From NCBI GenBank assembly GCA_033026295.1, contig CM065173.1, positions 13,764,517-13,828,516 on the forward strand: a DNA stretch of 64,000 nucleotides, given 5' to 3'. The translations under genes and the position numbers were made by a program. Below are positions 21,983 to 32,140 of this stretch, one piece after another. The notes below the pieces were generated by a model. The model ran no database searches. It was given only the letters and a program-made list of their open reading frames with translations, and was not told the origin of the DNA. Position 1 is the first letter of the stretch. Every line of letters starts with the position of its first letter. Source of the stretch: Channa striata. Its lineage: Eukaryota > Chordata > Actinopteri > Anabantiformes > Channidae.

Positions 21983-22600
21983 CTTCTTGCTGATCTCCTA
22001 CGGTTTTTCAATAACTCTTCTGGTTCCACTGACGCCTCCGGGCTCTGCTTCAGCCTCTCCGGGGAACAACTTTACATGGACGTTAGTTAACCTGCTAGCT
22101 CCTTAGCTATCTAGTCTCTACTCTAGTGTTAGTTCTAGCTATGTGACAGACCGCAGCGGCGCTACATCGTTTCCATTTTGTTGGATTACGGTTCCTTCGC
22201 ACCATTCGCATTCTCCAGCCCCGGAATATTTTTCCGCGTTGCGGTGGACTAGTCGCGCTTCCCGCGGCTCACGGCTGTAACGCTGCCTGACATGTCGCCG
22301 TGCGCCCTGTTGCTGAGACTCGTCCGAATCATTTGGCCGCCCTGCGCCCGTCTCGCCGCTGACACGCAAACTGCCCCCGACACCCTGAAAACTTCCTGTT
22401 CCTTTCGGAGCCCGTGCACTGATCCCCTGCCTCACCTCCCTCTCTGTTTTCACTCCGGCGAGCGAGCGGCGGCGGTGGCGGTATTCTACAAACGTTCCCA
22501 CGTTCGCAAGCTCCACCCGGCGAAGGTGCGGCGGCTGGCGCTCGCTCTGCATTATGGGTAATGTAGTTGACGCGAAGCTACAGTCGTGTTCCTTTGCCTG
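21983..22600 (-). promoter_or_regulatory. atp11c: atp11c 5'UTR and CpG-rich promoter region
   Basis: The stretch is much richer in CpG than the rest of the window (for example 22180-22540: GCGGCG, CCGCGG, GCGCCCG words) and lies directly upstream of the start codon. There is no TATA box in the expected place. An ETS-like ACTTCCTG (22391), a CCATTTTG YY1-like word (about 22171) and the ZNF143-type element at 22543-22567 are present. The exact transcription start cannot be seen. Open frames on both strands here are most likely a by-product of high GC. Confidence 0.7.
22543..22567 (-). promoter_or_regulatory. ZNF143/THAP11 (STAF, SBS2-type) element
   Basis: On the minus strand ACTACA is followed at the canonical spacing by TACCCATAATGCA and then GAGCG. 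TACCCATAATGCA fits the ZNF143 consensus YWCCCAYAATGCA at every position, and the ACTACA half is the SBS2 extension found in vertebrate promoters. Confidence 0.75.
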
Positions 22601-22740
22601 CGTGTTGAATGACGGGCACGTCACAGGTGGCAGCCTGGGCTCACAGCTCAACGACCATTCAGTAGAGACTAAAACGTCATTGAATGGACGTAGAAAGCAC
22701 GATTTAGGAATATTCATCAACAGTAACACCACATAGATTT

Positions 22741-24379
22741 AAATAGGTGCACTAAAATTACTATATATGTTGAATTGACACAATGACAACAATAGAGGTT
22801 ATAAATATCACAACCGAGGGTTACAATCAGATTTAACAGCTGCATCAGTGGCATTTTTGTTAAAAACAAAGTTTTAAAAGAAAATCAAATGACATTAACA
22901 GCTTAACAATAATTCTTAGACACTGTGAAATAAACCATTAAGGAATGCAAAAAAAATATACGAAAAGCTTGTGTTTGCATGTAATTATCTGTCATTCAAC
23001 AATCAGGTCTCTAACATCAAATGTGCCATCACCTGATGTTTGAAGACACTGGATCAGCCAACAGGAACCTGCCCAGTGACCTTTACCAGTTTCCTGACTC
23101 ACTGGTTTAAAGTCTAACACAGTCTTGCATACCACAGTGGAAATGTTAGCTTAGCAAAAATTATGATCCTTGTCAAATGGAGAGGAGGTACCCTATGGAA
23201 ATATTTAAACCAGCAATGCAAGATTGCAGTCCTATTTATTCTTCCAAGTCTGGCTTCACATTAGATGGCAGGGTAACATTTGTCTGAGAGAATGGACAAT
23301 TTGACTTTGGATTTAATTGGTTTACAAAAAAAAAACGTCTTAGTAAGTCTCATAACTGGTGTAACCAGAGGTTATGTACATAGGCAAATTGGAAAAGTAG
23401 GAACTGTTCACTTTTAGATTTTTTTGTTTAGTTTTTGAGTAACTATATGTGAATTCTAGTGTGCAATAAATAATTTATAAAACCTTCCAGTACAAGACCC
23501 TGTCTGAACCTTTACCCACGTACTGTACACAAGGTATGAAAATCAAAACAATGTTCAGGCAATCTGCTGTCAGCCATGGATCATATGACTCACAAATAGA
23601 AATTAAATTCTCTTGTAGTTCACCTAATTTGCATGAGATCACATGACTCAGCTATTTACATGTGGCACCAGTTTTGCATTTTTGGCTCAGCGACTTCCTT
23701 GACGGAAACTAAATGTAGTCATTGTGAAAACTGGATCAAGTGGTTTTTTTTGTGTGTACAGTGGAAACATAAATATTTATACATAACTTTCATATGCTAT
23801 TAATGCTTTCAAGGATACCAGCTCAGGGAGCAGGACACCTTTTGTGTGCCCATGTGTCTGTGTGTAGGAGTTCAGAACCACAGAAGCCTTGACTGGATGA
23901 TCTCACGATGGTTTTATGTTCAATGGAAACTATGACAGCTCAGCACTGACAGAAACAACTCAAGAGTGCAGTTTTAAAGCTTCTATTTTTTTAAATTCAA
24001 CCAAATGGCCAGCAAGCAAAAAAAAACTAAGAAGACTATGATATACATACTACATCCTGAATATTCTAAAGGCGTATTTCTAAACACTTTGCAACTCAAC
24101 AGCTTAAATATTGATCGGTGAACAAGGCAAATGTTTAACTTGCACCACAGGCAAAAGTTTACACTTTTTCAACTGTGAACTGTATTTGTGTCTATAATGT
24201 TTTGAGCTATAAATAAAAATAAAATAAAAAAAGCTTTTGAAGGGCATTTATTTTTGCAATATGTGGTTTCAATGTGCGATTTAATGCCTATCTTCATTCA
24301 GAACTCTTTATTCCTGGCTGTTATAAGAGGAAATAGCACACCAGAGCCAACTTAAACTTACTCTACAACTGAAAATACT
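22741..24379. other. upstream flank, no feature recognised
   Basis: AT-rich unique sequence on the far side of the promoter. I see no exon, RNA gene or named repeat. Confidence 0.5.
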
Positions 24380-24388
24380 ACATACCTA

Positions 24389-24446
24389 TGTAAATGTTCA
24401 TTTTACATGTAAATGTTCATTTTACATGTAAATGTTACATTTACAT
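24389..24446 (+). repeat. 19-bp tandem repeat, three copies
   Basis: The unit ATGTAAATGTTCATTTTAC occurs twice exactly and a third time with changes near its end. It lies just outside the left arm of the inverted repeat. Confidence 0.85.
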
Positions 24447-24471
24447 TTAAAAAGCACCTGTATTCACCAGC

Positions 24472-24697
24472 TTGGAAGTTTTCAGCTTTTTTGTTTATAT
24501 ATATTAATTATTTTTGAGTACTTGAGATCTGTTTTCACTCAGTCATTGTCGTAACTTTGTTTAAAGAGCCTGCAAATAAACCATGATTCAACACTGTAAA
24601 AAAGTATATGAAAGGTGAAAAGAGATTGTGGTAAACACTTTTGGTCACTCTGCCTGAGGCTGCAGATTGAGGGTGTTTGTCACTGCTGTCTTCTCTT
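24472..24697 (+). repeat. left arm of long inverted repeat
   Basis: These 226 bp beginning TTGGAAGTTTTCAGC are the reverse complement of 27318-27544, with two substitutions and one single-base indel. No protein or known element is recognised inside it. Confidence 0.95.
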
Positions 24698-25467
24698 TTT
24701 CTTGCTGCAATAAACTCACCAAACCAATTAAACCTGTTGCAAGAGCAATGAAACAGCATAAGAGCTTCTCGAACTGTAACTTTACATGTTGCCCAATAAT
24801 CTCTCTGTCTTTACTGAGTCTCTGATCCTATCCACAGAATCATGAACAACAATATTTTTTGCACTCTATGGTCAATAAATACATATTGTAGGAGAAATAT
24901 TGAACACTGATTTTGATATATGTTCATACTGAATGGGACTGATGTTGATGTTGACCTACGATGAACAGTGACTTCTTTAAAATATTTGTAATCTCTTTTG
25001 TTTCATATCATTTAATGTCCCGCTTCATTACAAGTCTCATTCAACACATTGTCTTGACTTGCTGTCACCATGCAAACATTTCTAGATTATTCGGAAATTG
25101 CAGTCAGCAAACTATGACTATAGGATAAACATGTTTCCATAGTTTTAATCTTTAAAATAATATGTTAGACAATTAAAAAAAATGACAGTAACAAAAAAGT
25201 CAGAGAATTTGATCAAGATGAGCTGTCACACAGAATCACTGCCATTAAACACACACACATCTGTAAGTTGAACTATAACGCCACCATGTGGTCAGATAAG
25301 GAAATGTCGGATCTTTTTTTACTCATTTGTTGTTTCCAGTAACACACTTTTTCCCCTGTGCCTTCCCTGTAGGTCAAAGCACTGAGTTATCTGCAGTGTA
25401 AATAACAGCCTTGATGTCATGCAGTATGTCATGTGACAGTTATTCCATAATGTTGTGATAACATGTG
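24698..25467. other. spacer of inverted repeat, unassigned part
   Basis: AT-rich sequence. No gene, RNA or repeat recognised. Confidence 0.5.
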
Positions 25468-25850
25468 CAGTGGAGTTTGAAAGGTAGTGAACCCTTAGAA
25501 ACTTTCTATTACTGCATGAATACAGAAGGCTAACTCCTCAGACGGTTAACTCTTGAAAATGTCTTTGTGAGCCTTTGCAGCCTGGTGGGCATCAACAACT
25601 CTTCTTCTAAGCTTTTCAGAAATCTCCATTTTTCAAACTGTGACACATTTCTGTCAAGATAAGACTTTGATAGTGAATCCTCTAATTTCCCTCGTTTAAA
25701 GAGTCAAGAGGCTTGATTGTTTTCCTATTGACGGAAACACCTGACTCTGATTTTCTCTTCAGTCATGGACGTTCACACACCTTTACATATAAAAATGTTT
25801 ATTAGGGGATACTTTCACAAATAATTATTTTTTGTAACATTCGATTAATT
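25468..25850 (-). mobile_element. internally deleted Tc1-like transposon remnant
   Basis: The left end CAGTGGAGTTTGAAAGG...GTGAACCCTTAGAAAC follows the terminal repeat of a widespread fish Tc1 element. At 25576-25640 the minus strand reads EISEKLRRRVVDAHQAAKAH, the start of a Tc1 transposase helix-turn-helix domain, and then soon meets a stop. The following stretch (CAAGATAAGACTTTGATAG, ACACCTGACTCTGATTTTC, GTTCACACACCTTTACATA) matches the element's 5' untranslated region and its other end. Most of the transposase, including the catalytic DDE part, is missing, so it is dead. Confidence 0.75.
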
Positions 25851-25922
25851 GTCCTAATTTCTTTCATTAAAAATCATTTCGATTAATTAGGTTTAGAAAA
25901 CTTGTGAAAAATATTAAATAAT

Positions 25923-26540
25923 TGTAGCAGTGGTTACCACTCTTGCCTCACAGCAAGTAAGTCTATTGTTTTCTTTATTTAACCTTTATTTAACCAGATA
26001 AAAACCCATTGAGATCATCTCTTTTACAAGGGTGACCTGGCCAAGAGGTCAGCAGCACACATCATAAATTAATACACTTTCAAATATATGTATTACAAAC
26101 AATAAGTGGAGATGAAAAACAGTTTAGGTATTGCGTACAGTTTAGCAATTAATGTGCAGTAGTTGAATAACGTAACAATTTAAAAAGACATGCAATGTCC
26201 AATGGGCTCTGGTTGTCTGGTGATTAGGAGAGAACAGAAGGCTTCAAGTAAAGCTCTGAAATCTTAAGGTCGGTTTGGAGAATGTTCTAAGCAGAGGGGG
26301 CGGCAATACTGAATGCTCCCTTCCCCATTTCAGTCCGAACAAGAGGCACAATGAGCTGGTGAACGGCACATGAGCGCAAAGCATATTGACTTTTGTTTTT
26401 GTAGAAGAGAGCATAAATATAATGGAACCAAGCCAAGAAGAACATTAATGATTATTTGATTCCTGCACTGGACGAGGCCCTTCTGTGTGGAGTTAACATG
26501 TTCTCCCTATGCTTGCGTGGGGTACTCTGGGTTCCCATGA
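25923..26540 (+). repeat. SINE-like repeat split by an insertion
   Basis: The left half AGCAGTGGTTACCACTCTTG, CCTCACAGCAAG (25926-25957) and the right half GCACTGGACGAGGCCCTTCT, GTGTGGAGTTAACATGTTCTC (26465-26505) are adjacent in a very common fish repeat. Here they are separated by about 490 bp of a different repeat. Confidence 0.6.
25966..26455 (+). repeat. teleost dispersed repeat (TTTATTTAACCTTTATTTAACC family), nested
   Basis: It begins TTTATTTAACCTTTATTTAA and continues CCCATTGAGATCATCTCTTT, GGGTGACCTGGCCAAGAGGT and CCCATTTCAGTCCGAACAAG, the order seen in a widespread fish repeat. The family name cannot be assigned without a library. Confidence 0.6.
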
Positions 26541-26597
26541 AAAAAAAACATGGGTGTTGAGCCCTGGTCAAGTTGGCCCATAGTGGTGGCATGTTTT

Positions 26598-26830
26598 ATG
26601 CCACATTTATGCAGATACAGCATATCGATAGCAGGATGCTGAGGTAGGAGCTGCCAGGCAGGAGGTCTAGAGGAAGACAGAAGAGGATTTATGGATGCAG
26701 TAAGAGAGGGCATGACGTTAATTAACGCAAAAGAGGATGCAGAGGATGCGGTTAAATGAAAGCAGCTGATTCACTCTTGCAAACCCTGAAAAGGAACAGC
26801 TGAAGGAAGAAGATGCCACATTTATGCAGA
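26598..26830 (+). mobile_element. 5'-truncated LINE insertion with 18-bp target-site duplication
   Basis: ATGCCACATTTATGCAGA occurs exactly at 26598-26615 and 26813-26830. Between them the plus strand encodes relics of a reverse-transcriptase C-terminus (ELPGRRSRGR, then in another frame GFMDAVREGM and KEDAEDAVK, then a stop), and it ends GAAGGAAGAAG. This is the expected structure of a target-primed insertion truncated at its 5' end. The copy is frameshifted and stopped. Confidence 0.8.
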
Positions 26831-27317
26831 AACAAAGTTCACAAAAATGTTAACATGAATGTGTAGGCTCAATACGACGTTGCACATTTTTTGAGCTTTT
26901 AAAGTGACACAAACCAATAAGACAGCATCAAGTAGCCCAGCCTTAAGCTTTCTATGGCCAAGAAAAAATGTTTTTTACCTGGGTTAACTGGGGTCCTTTG
27001 AGAGATGAGTAAAAATGAGCTTTCTCTGTTTATAGGGGAACAGTGTAGACAATGATAACAGACAACAGCAATTGGTAATTTAAGGCGCTTCAAAACTGTA
27101 TAAAAGCAAATTGTTCAGCTCTTTGCATTAAGTTAGAAAAGTGACCAACAAAAACTTATAACAACAAAATAAACTGAAAAAACCTGAGAAAGAGCAGGAT
27201 GGGGGGGTCCCTCTCCAGGATGAACTTAAAAGCACAAATAAAAACAATAGAAACAAAAATCAGCTGAAACAAAAAACACACACATACACATAACTAAACA
27301 TGTTCATATTTCTTATT
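26831..27317. other. inverted-repeat spacer, right part
   Basis: A-rich sequence with a short ACACACA run. Nothing else recognised. Confidence 0.5.
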
Positions 27318-27544
27318 AAGAGAAGACAGCAGTGACAAACACCCTCAATCTGCAGCATCAGGCAGAGTGACCAAAAAGTGTTTACCACAATCTCTTTTCA
27401 CCTTTCATATACTTTTTTACAGTGTTGAATCATGGTTTATTTGCAGGCTCTTTAAACAAAGTTACGACAATGACTGAGTGAAAACAGATCTCAAGTACTC
27501 AAAAATAATTAAAATATATAAACAAAAAAGCTGAAAACTTCCAA
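27318..27544 (-). repeat. right arm of long inverted repeat
   Basis: This arm is 227 bp ending AAACTTCCAA and pairs with 24472-24697 across 2.6 kb. The outer flanks show no target-site duplication, so I do not call the pair transposon termini. Confidence 0.95.
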
Positions 27545-27695
27545 CATCCATATAACTCTTATGACTAAAATCGTCTTACCAGGACCATGAAAATATCATC
27601 AGTTTGCCAAGGGGTGATGACTCAGTTTGGAAAAAACTGATTTGAGCCATGAACACAAGTGCACACATATACACACAAACTCACACACACACATA

Positions 27696-28088
27696 CACTC
27701 AATGGTCACTTTATTAGGTACACCTGTAAAATCTAATGCGATCCAACACAGTAACTCACGAATTCTACTTTTACAATGTTATATTTTCTCAGTGAAATTG
27801 CTTTAGTAAATTGGTAATTGGAGTTGTACTGGAGTGTATTATGAAAAGAGGTTCTCATGTTTTGGTTATGCTATTTAAAATGAATCAGATGGCCAAAACA
27901 TTAGAACCACTTCTTCTTACAGCGCATTCGAGTACGATTCCACCACCCACAATGACCTCGATAATAAACAGAGTCAAATTATCACCCTAAAAACTGAGAA
28001 ATTATAACATTGTAAAGCAGAATTCATGGCAGAGACGTTTTATGGGAACACATTTTCCAAGTGTACCTAATAAAGAGGCCAGTGGATG
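27696..28088. mobile_element. hairpin MITE with long terminal inverted repeats
   Basis: The left end CACTCAATGGTCACTTTATT AGGTACACCTG is mirrored at the right end (CAAGTGTACCTAATAAAGAG GCCAGTGGATG). Pairing resumes further in (GAATTCTACTTTTACAATG against CATTGTAAAGCAGAATTC). TA dinucleotides flank both ends (27694-27695 and 28089-28090), as for Tc1/mariner-type insertion. There is no coding capacity; this is a non-autonomous element common in fish. Confidence 0.8.
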
Positions 28089-28304
28089 TATATACACCTT
28101 TGTAATAACAAAGGGTTTAAGGTTTCTTTGAAAATTTGAAATTTCTTCCAAGTTCTTCCAAGTTTTTTGTCTTTTCTGTAGAATCTAACTTTATTCCTTT
28201 ACAACAGTTGTTTGTTGTGTGCTATAATATATTCCAAGCAGCTTTTATGTGTTAGTGGAACAATATTTGGATATTTTGAGTGTTATATTTGATCAATTTC
28301 AGCT

Positions 28305-28349
28305 TTTAAAGTTCATTGGGGACCTTGTAGATACCCAATGAACTTTAAA
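28305..28349. repeat. perfect 16-bp hairpin, 13-nt loop
   Basis: TTTAAAGTTCATTGGG, a 13-nt loop, then the exact complement CCCAATGAACTTTAAA. It lies about 215 bp beyond the MITE and shares no sequence with it. Confidence 0.8.
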
Positions 28350-29300
28350 TCTCAAATAAAATACAGGTTCTTCAAAATACATTAAATATATGAGCAGGGT
28401 TTCTAAGTGTTCCATAAATTTGCTTCCTTAGGAAGAGGGCATGCTCGATGCCTATGTAAATTAAAGTAGTCGTAAAGTTTACACAAACGCTTTATGTTTA
28501 GAGTGCGAAAGGGTTATAATACTCACCAAAAGCAGTGCTGTTTTTGCAGTGCTGCTGTTATTATCTGCACCTTTAGGAGCAACTGGTTGCTGCAAATCAG
28601 TGTGTGGCCACATGGTGGCATCACAGTCACATCAATAAGATGTTACAAACTTGTTGCATTGAGGAAAGAAAATTGAAGTAAGGCTACAGAGCTGTTTGCA
28701 GTTTGTCACAAGTTATGTTTGTACACAGAATACAGTCAGAAATCATGGATTTTTGTTTGTTGATTTTACTTTTTTGAGGAATAAATTATTTGAACTGTTA
28801 GTGCTCCTCAACGCTGAACACGATCAATATTACACATCCACAGGACATCAAACCTATGTGGGCTCTTCCTTGTTGTGCTGGTTAAGATTTTAGTATTGGG
28901 TTCTAAAAGTGAATGCACGATGCAAGCACAACCCCAAACTCTGCAAGTTCACGCATGTTAAAAGTGAGAGGCAAAATGAAGTTAAACTACAGAGGATGTC
29001 ATTATGTGTTGTGTCGGGGTAATCAAATGGAAATCTGTAACTCAAGGCAACTGCTTCAAATTTCAAAATAAAAACAAAGCTCAGGGGATAATAAGCTCTG
29101 GGCATACTACGCTAATTTTATAATATTAGATTGTGATTATTTTTCTCTTCTTCCCTTTTTACTAGCAGCATTTAATTCAACCAGAAAAATGTCAGCAATA
29201 TTTTGGGGAAAATAAACATTTAGGTATTTGTCATTTAAATGCTGAACATTTTCAATTTCCTCTTAATTTGATTTATTTTTAATCAATTATATCAGACAAT
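28350..29300. other. intergenic, no feature recognised
   Basis: AT-rich unique sequence. Short frames here have no family resemblance. Confidence 0.5.
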
Positions 29301-29309
29301 TGCATCTGA

Positions 29310-30300
29310 TTTCTAGACTGAGCTGGTGGTTGAGTTCTCGGGACTTGAATGAAGTGTACAGTAGCTTCTGAATTTAGTGGGCATTCCTTTACTGGTTCTT
29401 CCCCTGTGTGTCTCAGTCGTAGTTCTGAATTTAAACTGACAGCCCCTGTGGAGGAGTTGGGAGACTTCCCCAGCCATCTGTCTTAGAGCAGCCCCCCTTC
29501 TTCGCCCCCTTCCCTCCCTCCACGCATCCCTCATTCCCACACTGGGCCTTTGTCAGCAGTTCCTGTCCCTGGACTAGGCGTGGCGTGCGCAGAGGCTGGG
29601 GCGACCGTGGGTGCTTTCAGAGGCACCTGCAGATGGGACAAAGGGCCAAGGGTGCTGGGGCTGAAGACAGATTGATGCTTTGTGCGCTGGGGCTGGAGAG
29701 AGCGAGAGAGGGAGAGAAAGCAAGAGAGAGAGAGAGAGAGAGGGTGGTGGGGGATAGTTAGCTGAGAAGTTTTCAGGGTGAGGATTTTAGGGGGGAAAGG
29801 GGGTGGCGAGGGGTTGCAGGGGGAGGTCTGTCACTCCAGTCTGTGTGAGTCCAAGCTTTGGAGGACCCAGAGAGATTGACAGCTTTTGTGGACTGCATCT
29901 CCGCACAATGGTCATGCTTTAATGGGCGGTAAAGCTAGAGTAGAGCTTTGGGGAAGGTTTGGAGGGGAGGTGGTGCTCGGTAGTGGTTGTGATGGTGGCG
30001 GTGCATGGACGCTAAGGGATGGGGGGCCAAAGGCTTTACTGCTTTGCTTGGTGGGGACCAATTCATGGGTATTCAGTCCAAGGCTCGTTATTCACTGAAT
30101 GCATCCAGTGGAGGAATGCAGCAGCATCAATTAGAATGTGTTAGCAGATAGCAACGCAGGGAAGAAAAACCTTTCTCTCCCTTTTGCTCACAGGACAACA
30201 CAGTCCCACTATAGGAGGTGTCAGAGCCACAAAGCCTTTTTTGTGGGTCTCTCTCCATTACATTACCAGTGCAATATGTAAGGTGGGGACTCTTTTGATT
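29310..30300. other. GC- and purine-rich intergenic block
   Basis: There is an abrupt rise in G content from about 29310. It includes a (GA)n run at 29723-29743 and G-tract clusters at 29743-29830 able to form G-quadruplexes on the plus strand. No open frame resembles a protein. It may be conserved noncoding DNA (inference). Confidence 0.4.
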
Positions 30301-30779
30301 TAAATTAAGTGGAAAAAACACTAAATCCTATTTTTATTCAGCAGGGATAATGGTGTTATACTCTATAAAGGTCTTTAACTGCTTATCTGTGGCTTAAAAT
30401 CTTCCCCAGCTCCCTTTTCACTCCACCTCTGTGTCTTACTCTCATTGGGGGCATTATATTTATTCAGTGGTGGAGGGCCAAAGACAGACTGTTAAACAGA
30501 GTTGCTTGTAGCCTTAACTGCCGCATCACTTCTAATTGTGTATCAGTGGGTCAGTGGTTTGTTGTGTTGTCCCCTGTAAGAAAGAAAGAGCGGATATGAA
30601 TTTAAACAGTATCTGGTCAGGCATTGTTTGGAGTGGGCTCAGGCCACCACTTCAGACTCGGAGGGCCTTTTAGAAAAAGAGTTTTTTTCTATAACTTTCG
30701 AGACAGTGATATAAAAGAAGAGGAAGGAGTGGAAAACACTGATGGTGATCACATGTCAGGGTTGACACACCATTCTGCT

Positions 30780-30960
30780 TTTTGAATGTAGAGAGGCCAG
30801 TCGAACATGCCCTTCGAACTAATTAGGCTGCACTTAATTGAATGCTTTTCTCGAGCTACACACAACAAGCACATTCTGTATTTGAAAACAATGAAAATAG
30901 CTTTAATTTCACTTGTCCATGTCTCTTAGTTTTTTTACACTAAAACATTCCTTCAAAATT
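30780..30960. promoter_or_regulatory. candidate conserved noncoding element with homeodomain and SOX motifs
   Basis: It contains ACTAATTAGG (palindromic homeodomain site), CACTTAATTGAATG and AAAACAATGAAAA (SOX-type ACAATG). It has no simple repeat. Activity is inferred. Confidence 0.3.
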
Positions 30961-31204
30961 TCCAATTAATGCTACTTGTGAGAAATTTTGAAAAAAGGGT
31001 TATTCTGCCCTGACTAACTTGAACAAACTGATTTTTAAGTTTTCCATCCATGCACTCAGCATTCATTTTGTCTCCAATTTCCTTGCTTTTAACACAAGAT
31101 GATACAGATGGCATGTGTGCTGAAATGAAATTGGGAATTTTTGTTCTCCTTAGGTTTAATGAGAACTAACTGGCAGGAACCTCTTGTAGAAAGGTGTAGA
31201 TTTC

Positions 31205-31440
31205 AATATGAGCAATTATGCTTCATTTGAAGCCAAATGAGCCAAATTTGCATCCTCTGAAAAGGGAACCAGAGTTAAACTGTATGAAAAGTGCAGTAAA
31301 TTGGGGCAAACATCGCAACGTGCAGAAATGCATCTCCGCTGTAATTGTGTAATTGTAGAAGAGCTCTAAATGCACAGCCCAATTAAACTTGCTTCTTCTG
31401 CAAGGCAAAGAATTGGCAGGTTATTATGCAGGAAAGTATC
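31205..31440. promoter_or_regulatory. candidate conserved noncoding element
   Basis: Homeodomain cores are dense (GAGCAATTATG, GTAATTGTGTAATTG, CCCAATTAAAC, GTTATTATG), with ATTTGCAT (POU) and GAAATGCATC words and even composition. This is the texture typical of deeply conserved enhancers, but conservation cannot be read from one sequence. Confidence 0.3.
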
Positions 31441-32140
31441 AGCACATTTAAATAGCTGCCTCCTTCATGGGTGGGGATGGAGGGTGGGATCATTTGCAGC
31501 AAAATGGAATATCTGATCAAATGTGGACAGATGTCTTCATACATGTGGAGCGGCTGTGAATTGGATTGGAAGAGGCAAGATAGATGGATGGCCTCCTCTA
31601 AGAGATAGAGCTTCCTGCCCTGAGTGCTGAGAGGGCACAAGAGGAAGAGGGTGAGAGAGGGGGAAGGTTAGGCTCTCAGTGGGGGGAGACATTTCCCCGA
31701 AACACCAGTTGATGGGTTTCTCCCACAAAGGGTGGAGTGACGCAGTCTGCACTGCTGCAAAACAGCCTGGTCTCTGTCTGGATTAGGCCCTGAAGCACAC
31801 AAAGGGGAGCTCAAGTAAACGATTCATGAATGTTGATTAATTGATGCCATTTTTTGCAGTGTGCCATGGAGATTCGGAGGGTAGGGGCACACGAGGGAGG
31901 TTGTGTGTAGGCAGCGAGAAGTGTGATCTGCGGCTGGAAATGTTTTTTGTGCGAGTGCATTTTTCAGATATGCAAATCTTAAATGGTCGCTATAGATCAC
32001 AAACTGACACAAGTTTGATTCATAACTTGTGCGGAGATTCCTTAATCTCTCTGGCTTCAATGAGCACGACTCTTTGCCAGTATGTAGTTCTAAGAGCTCG
32101 CTCAAGCTGGCACGCTGTGACTATCTTTGGTCTCTGTGTG
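31441..32140. promoter_or_regulatory. candidate regulatory stretch with octamer site
   Basis: There is an exact POU octamer ATGCAAAT at 31970-31977. GATTAATTGATG (homeodomain/TALE-like) occurs near 31834. No repeat, and no coherent reading frame with splice sites. Confidence 0.27.

Noticed and set aside
22139..22732. 197-codon minus-strand frame and 89-codon plus-strand frame (22292-22561) in the CpG-rich region
   Set aside because: Both strands are open because stop codons are rare in GC-rich DNA. No family resemblance and no splice context. The region is best explained as promoter and 5'UTR.
24472..27544. Inverted repeats as terminal repeats of one large DNA transposon
   Set aside because: No target-site duplication at the outer ends and no transposase relic that fits the element. 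The Tc1, LINE and SINE pieces inside are unrelated families.
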